Shown: positions 33,582 to 43,211, counted from the stretch's first letter. The stretch: 64,000 nucleotides of DNA from Streptomyces sp. NRRL F-5122 (GCF_001507435.1 NZ_LMWH01000105.1:62001-126000), one strand, 5' to 3'. Translations and numbers: made by a program. Notes: a model not told the origin generated them from the letters alone.

Positions 33582-34886
33582 ATGAAGCTCTCTGCCCCAG
33601 CCACCCGTCTGGCCGCCCTTCTGCTCGCGGCCCTCACCGCCACCTCGTGCGCCCCTCAGACCGCCGACGGCTCCGGCTCAGGAAAGGACGAGAAGACCGG
33701 GACCCTGCGGGTGTGGCTCTTCCAGGAGGTCGACAACAAGCCCAAGGAACAGGTCGTCGACCGGGCAGTCGCCGCCTTCGAGAAGGCCCACGACGGCGCC
33801 GACGTCACCGTCGAGTACATCCCCGTCGAGACCCGCGCCCAGCGCGTCAAGGCCGCCTTCAACGACCCGAAGAGCGCGCCCGACGTCATCGAGTACGGCA
33901 ACACGGACACCGCCGGCTACGTCAAGGACGGCGGACTCGCCGACGTCACCGAGGACTTCACCGCCTGGAGCGAGTCCAAGGACACCGACCCCACCGCACG
34001 CCAGTCCGTCACCGTCGACGGCCGCGTCTACGGGGCCCCGTACTTCGTCGGAGTCCGGGCCCTCTACTACCGCACCGACGTCTTCGAGGAGCTGGGACTG
34101 CAACCCCCGAAGACGCTGGCGCAGTTGGTGGAGACCGCGCGCGCCGTCCACGCGGCCAGGCCCGGTCTGTACGGCCTCGCCGTCGGCGGCGCCTACACCT
34201 ACGGTGCGCTGCCCTTCATCTGGGCCCACGGTGGTGAACTCGCCGTCGGCAGCGGTGGTTCGTACAGCGCGGCCGTGGACGGCACCGCCGCGAGGGCGGG
34301 CATCTCCGCCTACACCTCGCTCTTCGGCAACGGCAACTGCCCCGCCGCCAAGTGTGCAGAAATGGGCGGCAACGACACGGTCACCGCCTTCGCCGCGGGC
34401 AAGGCCGCCATGGCGATCGGCGGCGACTTCAGCCACCAGGCGGTCGAAGCCGGGAAGGTCAAGGGCAAGTACGCCGTCGTACCGCTGCCGGGCCTGAAGG
34501 TGGGCGAGATCGCGCCGGCGTTCGCGGGCGGCAACAACATCGGCGTCCTGAAGAGCACCGCGCACCGGAGCCTCGCCGTCGACCTCATGGAGCGGCTCGC
34601 CTCGAAGCGGACCCAGCAGGAACTCTTCGACGCCATGGGCTTCCTGCCGACGTTCACGGACGTGCGTGAGCAGGTCGCGCGCGAGGAGCCGTTCGTCGAG
34701 CCGTTCGTGCGGACGCTCGCCGCGGGCACCAGGTTCGTACCCGTGTCCCCGGCGTGGGCCCGGATCGACGCCTCGCTCGTCCTGCCGACGATGTTCCAGG
34801 AGATCGTCAGCGGCAAGAAGGACGTGCGGGCGGCCTCGGCGGCGGCGGCGAAGAAGATGAACGACGCGTTCGGCTCCGCGGGCTGA
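33582..34886 (+). CDS. Sugar-binding lipoprotein of ABC importer (amino-sugar type)
   Basis: 434 residues. The type II signal peptide has lipobox TATSC. The mature part is a family 1 extracellular sugar-binding protein (TLRVWLFQEVDNKP, VIEYGNTDTAGYVKDG, AFAGGNNIGVLKSTAH). CCGGAGGA precedes the ATG at 33582. Two permeases and a GH20 hexosaminidase follow in tight array, so the ligand is probably an N-acetylglucosamine oligosaccharide such as chitobiose. No ATPase is encoded, again pointing to MsiK. Confidence 0.92.
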   Translation: MKLSAPATRLAALLLAALTATSCAPQTADGSGSGKDEKTGTLRVWLFQEVDNKPKEQVVDRAVAAFEKAHDGADVTVEYIPVETRAQRVKAAFNDPKSAPDVIEYGNTDTAGYVKDGGLADVTEDFTAWSESKDTDPTARQSVTVDGRVYGAPYFVGVRALYYRTDVFEELGLQPPKTLAQLVETARAVHAARPGLYGLAVGGAYTYGALPFIWAHGGELAVGSGGSYSAAVDGTAARAGISAYTSLFGNGNCPAAKCAEMGGNDTVTAFAAGKAAMAIGGDFSHQAVEAGKVKGKYAVVPLPGLKVGEIAPAFAGGNNIGVLKSTAHRSLAVDLMERLASKRTQQELFDAMGFLPTFTDVREQVAREEPFVEPFVRTLAAGTRFVPVSPAWARIDASLVLPTMFQEIVSGKKDVRAASAAAAKKMNDAFGSAG

Positions 34887-34890
34887 GCGG

Positions 34891-35838
34891 GTGGCCGCTC
34901 CGGACACGGTCGTGGACCGGCACCCGCCCGCCACCACGACCGTGACACGCACACAGGGAGCGCGGCGAGCGGGCCGCACCCCGTGGCTCTATCTCGCCCC
35001 CGCCCTCGTCGTGCTCGGCGGGCTGCTCGTCTACCCCGTCTACCAGCTCGGCCTGATCTCGGTCCTGGAGTACACCCAGGCCCAGGTCAGCGGCGGCAAG
35101 CCGACGAGCTTCCGGGGGCTCGGGAACTACACGACCCTCTTCTCGGACGACCAGTTCTGGTCGGTGCTGCTGGCCACGGTCGTGTTCGCGGCGGCCTGCG
35201 TCCTGTGCACCCTGGCCGTCGGCTGCGCGCTCGCCGTGCTGCTCACCCGCGTCCGTGCCGTGCCGCGGCTCGCGCTGATGCTGGCCGCCCTCGGGGCATG
35301 GGCGACCCCGGCCGTCACGGGCTCCACGGTCTGGCTGTTCCTGTTCGACCCCGACTTCGGCCCGGTGAACCGCCTCCTGGGACTCGGCGACCACTCGTGG
35401 ACGTACGGCCGCTACAGCGCGTTCCTCCTCGTGCTGCTCGAAGTCGTGTGGTGCTCCTTCCCGTTCGTGATGGTGACGGTGTACGCGGGTATCCGTGCCG
35501 TCCCGGCCGAGGTGCTGGAGGCCGCCGCACTCGACGGCGCCTCGCAGTGGCGGATCTGGCGGTCGGTGCTCGCGCCGATGCTGCGCCCGATCCTGGCCGT
35601 CGTCACCATCCAGTCGGTCATCTGGGACTTCAAGGTATTCACACAGATCTACGTGATGACCAACGGCGGCGGCATCGCCGGGCAGAACCTGGTGCTGAAC
35701 GTGTACGCGTACCAAAAGGCGTTCGCGTCATCCGAGTACAGCCTCGGCTCGGCGATCGGCGTGGTGACCCTGCTGATCCTGCTGGCCGTCACACTCGGCT
35801 ATCTGCGGCTGCTGCGCAGGCAGGGGGAGGAGCTGTGA
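34891..35838 (+). CDS. Sugar ABC transporter permease (MalF type)
   Basis: 315 residues with about six TM helices and the EAA loop EAAALDGASQWRIWRSVLAP. The GTG start is 4 nt after the binding-protein stop. It overlaps the next permease by a GTGA junction. It forms the channel for the amino-sugar importer. Confidence 0.93.
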   Translation: MAAPDTVVDRHPPATTTVTRTQGARRAGRTPWLYLAPALVVLGGLLVYPVYQLGLISVLEYTQAQVSGGKPTSFRGLGNYTTLFSDDQFWSVLLATVVFAAACVLCTLAVGCALAVLLTRVRAVPRLALMLAALGAWATPAVTGSTVWLFLFDPDFGPVNRLLGLGDHSWTYGRYSAFLLVLLEVVWCSFPFVMVTVYAGIRAVPAEVLEAAALDGASQWRIWRSVLAPMLRPILAVVTIQSVIWDFKVFTQIYVMTNGGGIAGQNLVLNVYAYQKAFASSEYSLGSAIGVVTLLILLAVTLGYLRLLRRQGEEL

Positions 35839-36689
35839 CCCTCGTGAATCTTGTGCGCGGATCCGTGCGCCGTCCCTGGCGGTCGGCGGCGGAGGCGTCG
35901 GCGCTGCTGATCGCGGCGGTGGTCGCCTTTCCGCTGTACTGGATGGTGCTGAGCGCCGTGAAGCCGGCCGGCGAGATCGAGTCGACCCGTCCGCGTCCGT
36001 GGACCGGATCGCCGACCCTGGATTCCTTCCGCCGGGTCTTCGGGCAGCAGGAATTCGGCCGTTACTTCCTCAACAGCCTTGTCGTCGCGGGCTGCGTCGT
36101 CGTCGCCTCGGCACTGATCGCGTTTCTCGCCGCGACGGCGGTGACGCGATTCCGCTTCCGTTTCCGGACGACCTTGCTGATCATGTTTCTGGTCGCCCAG
36201 ACGGTGCCCGTGGAAGCCCTGGCGATCCCGCTGTTCTTCCTGATGCGGGACCTCGGACAGCTCAACACCCTCGGCGCGCTCATCCTGCCCCACATCGCCT
36301 TCTCGCTGCCGTTCGCGATCTGGATGCTCCGGGGTTTTGTGAAGGCGGTTCCCGAGGCGCTGGAGGAGGCCGCCCATCTCGACGGGGCGAGCCGGGCGCG
36401 ATTCCTGTGGCAGATACTTTTCCCGCTCGTACTGCCCGGCCTGGTGGCGACGAGTGTGTTCTCCTTCATCTCCGCCTGGAACGACTTCCTGTTCGCCAAG
36501 TCGTTCATCATCAGCGACACTTCGCAGTCCACTCTCCCGATGGCACTTCTGGTGTTCTACAAGCCCGATGAGCCGGACTGGGGAGGCGTGATGGCCGCGT
36601 CGACGGTGATGACCATTCCGGTCCTGGTCTTCTTCGTCGTCGTGCAACGACGGCTCGTATCGGGGCTGGGCGGATCTCTCAAGGATTGA
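35835..36689 (+). CDS. Sugar ABC transporter permease (MalG type)
   Basis: 284 residues with about six TM helices and the EAA loop EAAHLDGASRARFLWQILFP. The GTG at 35835 overlaps the stop of the upstream permease; the much longer open frame is the upstream gene read out of phase. The hexosaminidase gene follows after 11 nt. Confidence 0.93.
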   Translation: MTLVNLVRGSVRRPWRSAAEASALLIAAVVAFPLYWMVLSAVKPAGEIESTRPRPWTGSPTLDSFRRVFGQQEFGRYFLNSLVVAGCVVVASALIAFLAATAVTRFRFRFRTTLLIMFLVAQTVPVEALAIPLFFLMRDLGQLNTLGALILPHIAFSLPFAIWMLRGFVKAVPEALEEAAHLDGASRARFLWQILFPLVLPGLVATSVFSFISAWNDFLFAKSFIISDTSQSTLPMALLVFYKPDEPDWGGVMAASTVMTIPVLVFFVVVQRRLVSGLGGSLKD

Positions 36690-36700
36690 GGACTGACGTG

Positions 36701-38320
36701 ATGGAACTGATTCCGGCGCCACGCGCCGTCGACGGCCCCACACGCTGCGGTGTCGAGCTCGACGAGGACACCACCCTGTGGGCCGGACCTGGTACGGGGA
36801 CCACGGAACGCTGGCTGCGCTCCACCCTGGGGCCGGCCCTCGGGCTGCCTCTGACGCCCGGTCCGAAGGACGGCGCCAATTCGCTGCGGCTGTGCCTGGA
36901 CGACGAACTGGAGCCCGAGGCGTACAAACTCTCCGCCGTCGTCGGCCGGGGGCTCGAGATCCGCGGCGGCGGCCCGGCCGGGGTGTTCTGGGGCGCCCAG
37001 ACGCTGCGTCAGCTGCTCGGCGCCGACGCCTTTCGGCGTGCCCCCGTGCGTCCGGGACTCGTCCACGGAATTGCGCACCGGATCATCGAGGATGCACCCC
37101 GTTTCGGCTGGCGCGGTCTCATGCTCGACGTGGCCCGGCACTTCATGCCCAAGGACGGCGTTCTGCGCTACCTGGATCTCATGGCCGCCCACAAACTCAA
37201 CGTCTTCCACTTCCACCTCACGGACGACCAGGGCTGGCGTCTGGAGATCGAGCGGTATCCGCGGCTCACCGAGATCGGATCCTGGCGGGCGCGCACCAGA
37301 TACGGCCATCGTGCCTCCCCACTGTGGGAGGAGAAGCCGCACGGCGGTTTCTACACCCAGGACGACATCCGCGAGATCGTGGCGTACGCGGCCGAGCGGC
37401 ATATCACCGTCGTTCCCGAGATCGACGTACCCGGGCACAGCCAGGCCGCCATCGCCGCCTATCCGGAACTCGGCAACGGCGATGTCGTCGACACGGGCTC
37501 CCTCTCGGTCTGGGACGACTGGGGCGTCTCGAAGAACGTGCTCGCCCCCACCGACGCCACCCTGCGGTTCTACGAGGGGGTGTTCGAGGAGGTCCTGGAA
37601 CTGTTCCCCTCGACGTTCGTCCACATCGGCGGCGACGAGTGCGCCAAGGACCAGTGGCGGAAGTCCCCGGCCGCCCAGGCGCGCATCAGCGAACTGGGCC
37701 TGGCCGGCGAGGACGGACTCCAGTCGTGGTTCGTACGGCACTTCGACACCTGGCTCACGGCGCGCGGCCGCCGGCTCATCGGCTGGGACGAGATCCTGGA
37801 GGGCGGCCTCGCGGACGGCGCCGCGGTGTCCTCGTGGCGCGGCTACGCGGGCGGGGTCACGGCGGCGCGGAGCGGCCACGACGTCGTCATGTGCCCGGAG
37901 CAGCAGGTGTACCTGGACCACCGTCAGGACGCCGGAGCGGACGAGCCCGTGCCCATCGGGTACGTGCGCACGCTGGAGGACGTCTACCGTTTCGAGCCGG
38001 TTCCGCCCCAGTTGACCGAGGAACAGGCGCGTCACGTCCTCGGGGCCCAGGCCAATGTGTGGACCGAGGTGATGGAGGACCCGGGGCGCGTGGACTACCA
38101 GACGTTTCCCCGGCTCGCCGCCTTCGCCGAGGCCGTCTGGAGCGATCTGCCCGCGCCCGCGGACCGCGACTTCGCGGACTTCGAGCGGCGGATGACCGCC
38201 CACTACCCCCGGCTCGACGCCCTGGGCGTCGCCTACCGGCCGCCCGCCGGACCGCTGCCGTGGCAGCGGCGACCCGGTGTGCTCGGACGCCCGATCGAGG
38301 GTGCCCCCCCGAACGTGTGA
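36701..38320 (+). CDS. Beta-N-acetylhexosaminidase, glycoside hydrolase family 20
   Basis: 539 residues without a signal peptide, so probably cytoplasmic. A GH20b-like N-terminal domain leads to the barrel with the conserved HFHLTDDQGWRLEI, VPEIDVPGHSQAA and the catalytic Asp-Glu pair D312-E313 in HIGGDECAKDQW. A later WDEILEG is also typical. It would cleave imported chitobiose to GlcNAc. Start choice: ATG 36701; the GTG just before it and a TTG at 36686 are alternatives, with GAGG between. It closes the importer operon; a terminator follows. Confidence 0.94.
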   Translation: MELIPAPRAVDGPTRCGVELDEDTTLWAGPGTGTTERWLRSTLGPALGLPLTPGPKDGANSLRLCLDDELEPEAYKLSAVVGRGLEIRGGGPAGVFWGAQTLRQLLGADAFRRAPVRPGLVHGIAHRIIEDAPRFGWRGLMLDVARHFMPKDGVLRYLDLMAAHKLNVFHFHLTDDQGWRLEIERYPRLTEIGSWRARTRYGHRASPLWEEKPHGGFYTQDDIREIVAYAAERHITVVPEIDVPGHSQAAIAAYPELGNGDVVDTGSLSVWDDWGVSKNVLAPTDATLRFYEGVFEEVLELFPSTFVHIGGDECAKDQWRKSPAAQARISELGLAGEDGLQSWFVRHFDTWLTARGRRLIGWDEILEGGLADGAAVSSWRGYAGGVTAARSGHDVVMCPEQQVYLDHRQDAGADEPVPIGYVRTLEDVYRFEPVPPQLTEEQARHVLGAQANVWTEVMEDPGRVDYQTFPRLAAFAEAVWSDLPAPADRDFADFERRMTAHYPRLDALGVAYRPPAGPLPWQRRPGVLGRPIEGAPPNV

Positions 38321-38333
38321 GGAGGCCCGGGAC

Positions 38334-38358
38334 AGGGAGCCGGGGGACCCGGCTCCCT
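38334..38358 (+). terminator. Terminator after the hexosaminidase gene
   Basis: Perfect 11-bp stem AGGGAGCCGGG/CCCGGCTCCCT with a 3-nt loop, 14 nt after the stop. Confidence 0.8.
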
Positions 38359-38599
38359 GGAAACGTGACCCGGCATGGGAAAAGCGGCACAAGGGTCACC
38401 GAAGAGCGGAAATTCGCCCGCATTTGCGAACTTGTTGCAAAACGGACCATCGACCTGGTGAGAGGGCGAATGCCTCCTAGCGGACCCCTGCGTCAGGGAC
38501 CCGGGAAGATGTGCCAGAGTTGCCACGTCCGCCCTGTCAGCACGTACCGTACGGCAACACAGGTGGGACCAGGTGGGGCAGCGGGAAGGGGCAGCCGGT

Positions 38600-39493
38600 T
38601 TGACCACGCACGCACCGCAGGCGGCGCAGGCCGTGACGCTGCCCGCCTCTCTCGACGAGGCCGTGGCGGCGCTCGCCGCCATGCCGGCCGCCGTCCCCGT
38701 GGCGGGCGGCACCGACCTCATGGCCGCGGTCAACTCCGGTCAGTTGCGGCCCGCCGCGCTGGTCGGTCTCGGTCGCATCAGTGAGATCCGCGGCTGGCAG
38801 TACCAGGACGGCCACGCACTGCTCGGCGCCGGTCTCACCCACGCGCGCATGGGCCGTCCCGACTTCGCGGCCCTCATCCCCGCCCTCGCCGCCGCCGCGC
38901 GGGCGGCCGGTCCGCCGCACATCCGCAACGCCGGCACCCTTGGCGGCAACATCGCCTCGGCCGCGCCCACCGGGGACGCGCTTCCGGTGCTGGCGGCACT
39001 GGAGGCCACGCTGATCATCGCGGGCACGAACGGAACCCGCCGTGAGATCCCGGTCTCGCATCTGCTCGCCGGCATGGAGCTGCTCCGGGCCGGCGAACTC
39101 GTCGGCTACGTGCGTGTACCGCTGCTGCATGCCCCCCAGGTCTTCCTGAAGGCGACCGGACGCACCGGTCCCGGGCGGGCCGTCGCGTCAGTGGCGCTCG
39201 TCCTCGACCCCGCCCGGCGCGGGGTGCGCTGCGCCGTCGGTGCCATCGCGCCGATGCCGCTGCGCCCCCTGGACGCCGAGCAGTGGGTCGCCCAGCTCAT
39301 CGACTGGGACAACAACCGCGCGATCGTCCCGGAGGCGCTCACCGCCTTCGGCGAGTACGTCGCGGCCGCCTGCATCCCGGATCCCGCTCCGGCGGAGGAC
39401 GGCACCGTGGAGCAGTTGCCGCCCGCCGTACTGCACCTGCGGCGCACCGTCGCCGCGCTGGCCCGACGAGCACTGGGGAGGGCGCTGTCGTGA
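38600..39493 (+). CDS. Molybdenum hydroxylase family, FAD-binding subunit
   Basis: 297 residues, similar to the FAD subunit of xanthine dehydrogenase/CO dehydrogenase enzymes. FAD motifs are visible: PVAGGTDLMAAVNSG (pyrophosphate loop) and RNAGTLGGNIASAAPTGDALPVL (the TIGGN-type loop). A TTG start at 38600 is chosen with GGGAAGGGG upstream; a GTG at 38573 is an alternative. Its stop overlaps the next start as GTGA, so the three subunits are made together. The substrate is unknown. Confidence 0.85.
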   Translation: MTTHAPQAAQAVTLPASLDEAVAALAAMPAAVPVAGGTDLMAAVNSGQLRPAALVGLGRISEIRGWQYQDGHALLGAGLTHARMGRPDFAALIPALAAAARAAGPPHIRNAGTLGGNIASAAPTGDALPVLAALEATLIIAGTNGTRREIPVSHLLAGMELLRAGELVGYVRVPLLHAPQVFLKATGRTGPGRAVASVALVLDPARRGVRCAVGAIAPMPLRPLDAEQWVAQLIDWDNNRAIVPEALTAFGEYVAAACIPDPAPAEDGTVEQLPPAVLHLRRTVAALARRALGRALS

Positions 39494-40908
39494 CCGACGA
39501 CCAGCACCGGGAGGGCGGCCCTCAGGGGCGCGCCCGCGGCTCCTGGGAGCGGCTGCCGCAAGGGGACTACGACGACGGCGCCACGGCCTTCGTGCAGCTG
39601 CCCGAGGGCGGCATCGACGCGCTGCTGGCCTCCGACAGCCCGCTGGCCGCGCCCGGTCACGGTTATGTGCCCCCGCAGTTCACCGCGGCGCCGGGCGCGG
39701 CCGCGCAGCCGCAGGGCGACGAAGCGTGGGGCGCGCCCGCGGAGGGTGCCCGGTGGCCCGATCCCGGCGCCGCCGGCCCGGAGGGCTCCGGCGACCGGTT
39801 CACCTACCAGCCCGGTGCGACCGGACAGTGGAACTTCGAGGACGCCGCCGCGCAGGAGGCTCCGGCCTCCGGGCACGACGTCACCGGACAGTGGTCGATC
39901 CCCGTGGCGAACGGTGATCTTCCAGACGAATCGGGCGAGTTCAGCACTTCCGCCCTCGTCGAGCAGTGGGGCGGCAGTCCGCCGGCGACCCTGCCGGGGG
40001 GCGCCGCCGCCCCCTGGGCGACGAGCGCGGCCGGACAGCCGTGGTCGGAGGAGACACCGGGCGGTGCCGCGCAGGCGCCCGTCGAGGTCCCTGCAGAGCC
40101 GTCCGTCGGGCCGTACGGGAACGCCGGGCCCCCCGGTGTTCCCGAGGCGCCTGAGGCGGCACAGGAGCCGTCCACGGCCGTCGAGGCGTCCGAGGCCGAA
40201 CAGGCTCCCGAAGCCGATCCGGAACCGGCGGCCGAGGCCGCCGAGGCGGAGGAGCCGGCCCGCGGCCCCGCCGGGGCGCACGACGAACACCCGCTGGCGT
40301 CCTACGTCCTGCGGGTCAACGGCGCCGACCGGCCCGTGACCGACGCGTGGATCGGCGAGTCACTGCTGTACGTGCTGCGCGAGCGGCTCGGCCTCGCGGG
40401 CGCCAAGGACGGCTGTTCGCAGGGCGAGTGCGGCGCCTGCAACGTCCAGGTCGACGGACGGCTCGTCGCGTCCTGCCTGGTGCCCGCCGTGACGGCGGCG
40501 GGCAGCGAGGTGCGCACGGTGGAGGGCCTCGCCGCCGACGGACAGCCCTCGGACGTGCAACGGGCGCTCGCCCGGTGCGGCGCCGTGCAGTGCGGTTTCT
40601 GCGTCCCCGGGATGGCGATGACCGTGCACGACCTCCTGGAGGGCAACCCGGCGCCCACCGAGATGGAGACGCGCCAGGCCCTGTGCGGCAACCTGTGCCG
40701 CTGCTCCGCCTACCGAGGCGTGGTGGAGGCCGTCAAGGAGGTCGTCGCCGAGCGCGGGGCCCACGCGCAGGCCGAGTCCGCGACCGGCGGCGACGAGCCG
40801 CGCATCCCGCACCAGGCCGGTCCGGGCGCAGGCGGTGTGCACCCCTCCGCGTTCGACGGCGCCGACCCCGACCAGCACCCGTACGGCCAGGACGGAGGCC
40901 AGGCGTGA
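39490..40908 (+). CDS. Molybdenum hydroxylase family, 2Fe-2S subunit with long N-terminal extension
   Basis: 472 residues, against about 160-200 for the usual subunit. The C-terminal 200 residues are canonical: a first cluster in DGCSQGECGACNVQVDG (from C309) closed by VASC, and a second cluster in RCGAVQCGFCVPGM with GNLCRCSAYRG. The first 265 residues are Ala/Pro/Glu-rich, probably disordered, and contain repeated short motifs around TGQW (ATGQWNFE and VTGQWSIP). The extension reads in frame from the GTGA overlap with the FAD subunit and keeps coding-type GC bias, so it is not a start error. Its job is unknown. Confidence 0.85.
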   Translation: MTDDQHREGGPQGRARGSWERLPQGDYDDGATAFVQLPEGGIDALLASDSPLAAPGHGYVPPQFTAAPGAAAQPQGDEAWGAPAEGARWPDPGAAGPEGSGDRFTYQPGATGQWNFEDAAAQEAPASGHDVTGQWSIPVANGDLPDESGEFSTSALVEQWGGSPPATLPGGAAAPWATSAAGQPWSEETPGGAAQAPVEVPAEPSVGPYGNAGPPGVPEAPEAAQEPSTAVEASEAEQAPEADPEPAAEAAEAEEPARGPAGAHDEHPLASYVLRVNGADRPVTDAWIGESLLYVLRERLGLAGAKDGCSQGECGACNVQVDGRLVASCLVPAVTAAGSEVRTVEGLAADGQPSDVQRALARCGAVQCGFCVPGMAMTVHDLLEGNPAPTEMETRQALCGNLCRCSAYRGVVEAVKEVVAERGAHAQAESATGGDEPRIPHQAGPGAGGVHPSAFDGADPDQHPYGQDGGQA

Positions 40909-43211
40909 GCAACGAAGCCGCCACCGCGACCACCGCGGAGGCCGCACCGGCCCCCGAGCCGCTGCCGCACGGCCTGGGCGCCTCCCTGCCGTCCACCGAC
41001 GCCGGGGCGAAGACCGAGGGCACCTTCCCGTACGCGGCCGATCTGTGGGCCGAGGGACTGCTGTGGGCCGCCGTGCTGCGCTCGCCGCATCCGCGCGCGC
41101 GGATCCTGTCCATCGACACCAGCCACGCGCGCGAGATGCAGGGTGTGCGGGCCGTGGTCACCCACGAGGACATTCCCGGCGAGGCTGTCCACGGACGGGG
41201 CACGGCCGACCGGCCCGTGTTCGCCTCCGAGGTCGTACGTCACCACGGGGAGGCCATCGCGGCGGTCGCCGCCGACCACCCCGACACCGCACGCATGGCC
41301 GCCGCCGCCGTCATCGTCGAGTACGAGGTGCTCGACCCGGTGACCGATCCCGAACAGGCCTTCGACTCCGAGCCGCTGCACCCCGACGGCAACCTGATCC
41401 GCCACATCCCTTTGCGCCACGGCGACCCCGACGCGCTCGGCGAGATCGTCGTCGAGGGCCTGTACCGCATCGGCCGCCAGGACCCCGCCCCGATCGGTGC
41501 GGAGGCGGGTCTCGCCGTGCCCCGGCCCGACGGCGGGGTCGAGTTGTACATCGCCTCCACCGACCCGCACACCGACCGCGACCGCGCGGCCGCGGTCTAC
41601 GGCCTCGAGCCCGAGCGGGTGAAGGTCGTCGTCACCGGCGTGCCCGGCGCCAGCGCGGACCGCGAGGACCAGGGCTTCCAACTGCCGCTCGGACTGCTCG
41701 CCCTGAAGACGGGGTGCCCGGTCAAGCTGACCGCGACGCGCGAGGAATCCTTCCTGGGGCACGTCCACCGCCACCCCACCCTTCTGCGCTACCGCCACCA
41801 CGCGGACGCCGAGGGCAATCTGGTGAAGGTCGAGGCGCAGATCCTGCTGGACGCCGGCGCCTACGCGGACACGTCCTCGGAAGCGCTCGCCGCGGCGGTC
41901 TCCTTCGCCTGCGGCCCCTACGTCGTACCGAACGCCTTCATCGAGGGCTGGGCCGTGCGCACCAACAACCCGCCGTCGGGCCATGTGCGCGGCGAGGGCG
42001 CGATGCAGGTGTGCGCCGCCTACGAGGCCCAGATGGACAAGCTGGCCAAGAAGCTCGGGCTCGACCCGGCCGAACTGCGGTTGCGCAACGTCATGGCCAC
42101 GGGCGACATCCTGCCCACCGGCCAGACCGTGACCTGCCCGGCACCCGTCGCCGAGCTGCTCGAGGCGGTCAGGGACCACCCGCTGCCCGCGCTCCCCAAG
42201 GACACCCCCGAGGACGAGTGGCTGCTGCCCGGCGGCCCCGAGGGCGCGGGCGAACCCGGTGCCGTGCGGCGCGGTGTCGGCTACAGCATCGGCATGGTGC
42301 ACATGCTCGGCGCGGAGGGCGCGGACGAGGTCTCCACGGCCACGGTGAAGGTGCAGGACGGGGTGGCGACGGTGCTGTGCGCCGCCGTCGAGACCGGCCA
42401 GGGCTTCACCACGCTGGCCCGGCAGATCGTCCAGGAAACGCTCGGTATCGACGAGGTGCACGTGGCACCGGTCGACACGGACCAGCCGTCGGCAGGGGCC
42501 GGCTGCCGGGGCCGCCACACCTGGGTGTCCGGCGGCGCCGTGGAGCGTGCCGCCAAGATGGTCCGTACCCAGCTGCTGCAGCCCCTGGCGCACAAGTTCG
42601 GCATGTCGACCGAACTGCTCCAGATCACCGACGGCAAGATCACCTCGTACGACGGGGTGCTGTCGACCACCGTCACGGAGGCGATGGACGGCAAGGAGCT
42701 GTGGGCCACGGCGCAGTGCCGCCCGCATCCGACGGAGCCGTTGAACGAGACCGGCCAGGGCGACGCCTTCGTGGGGCTCGCGTTCTGCGCGATCCGCGCG
42801 GTGGTGGACGTGGACATCGAGATCGGCTCGGTGCGGGTCGTGGAACTGGCCCTCGCCCAGGACGTCGGCCGGGTGCTGAACCCGGCGCAGCTCGTCGCGC
42901 GCGTGGAGGCGGGCGTCACCCAGGGTGTGGGCATCGCGCTCACCGAGAACCTGCGCACGGCCCGCGGACTGGTCCGCCACCCCGATCTGACGGGCTACTC
43001 CCTGCCGACGGCGCTGGACGCGCCCGACATCCGGATCGTCAAGCTCGTCGAGGAACGGGACGTGGTCGCGCCCTTCGGTGCGAAGTCGGTCAGCGCGGTG
43101 CCGGTGGTCACCTCCCCGGCGGCCATCGCGTCCGCGGTGCGGGCGGCGACCGGCCGCCCGGTCAACCGCCTGCCGATCCGACCTCAGGCTGCCGTGGTGA
43201 CGGGGCAGTGA
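40905..43211 (+). CDS. Molybdenum hydroxylase family, molybdopterin-binding subunit with altered active site
   Basis: 768 residues. The fold is clear (TEGTFPYAADLWAEGLLWAAVLRSPHPRARI at the start; VLCAAVETGQGFTTLARQIVQ near 500; VTQGVGIALTEN). Three hallmark sites differ. The GGGFGGK loop is replaced by GVPGASADREDQGF (about 245-257). The AFRGFG loop reads HVRGEG. The catalytic glutamate of AKGVGEPP is missing, with AKSVSAVP at 726-733 (Ala731 at the Glu position). So this may be a non-hydroxylating or very divergent member. The GTG start overlaps the upstream stop. The next small gene overlaps the same way. Confidence 0.85.
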   Translation: MSNEAATATTAEAAPAPEPLPHGLGASLPSTDAGAKTEGTFPYAADLWAEGLLWAAVLRSPHPRARILSIDTSHAREMQGVRAVVTHEDIPGEAVHGRGTADRPVFASEVVRHHGEAIAAVAADHPDTARMAAAAVIVEYEVLDPVTDPEQAFDSEPLHPDGNLIRHIPLRHGDPDALGEIVVEGLYRIGRQDPAPIGAEAGLAVPRPDGGVELYIASTDPHTDRDRAAAVYGLEPERVKVVVTGVPGASADREDQGFQLPLGLLALKTGCPVKLTATREESFLGHVHRHPTLLRYRHHADAEGNLVKVEAQILLDAGAYADTSSEALAAAVSFACGPYVVPNAFIEGWAVRTNNPPSGHVRGEGAMQVCAAYEAQMDKLAKKLGLDPAELRLRNVMATGDILPTGQTVTCPAPVAELLEAVRDHPLPALPKDTPEDEWLLPGGPEGAGEPGAVRRGVGYSIGMVHMLGAEGADEVSTATVKVQDGVATVLCAAVETGQGFTTLARQIVQETLGIDEVHVAPVDTDQPSAGAGCRGRHTWVSGGAVERAAKMVRTQLLQPLAHKFGMSTELLQITDGKITSYDGVLSTTVTEAMDGKELWATAQCRPHPTEPLNETGQGDAFVGLAFCAIRAVVDVDIEIGSVRVVELALAQDVGRVLNPAQLVARVEAGVTQGVGIALTENLRTARGLVRHPDLTGYSLPTALDAPDIRIVKLVEERDVVAPFGAKSVSAVPVVTSPAAIASAVRAATGRPVNRLPIRPQAAVVTGQ

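Noticed and set aside
34983..36689. 568-residue fusion of two permeases
   Set aside because: The first part is the upstream permease read out of phase; the GTG at 35835 overlapping its stop is the true start.
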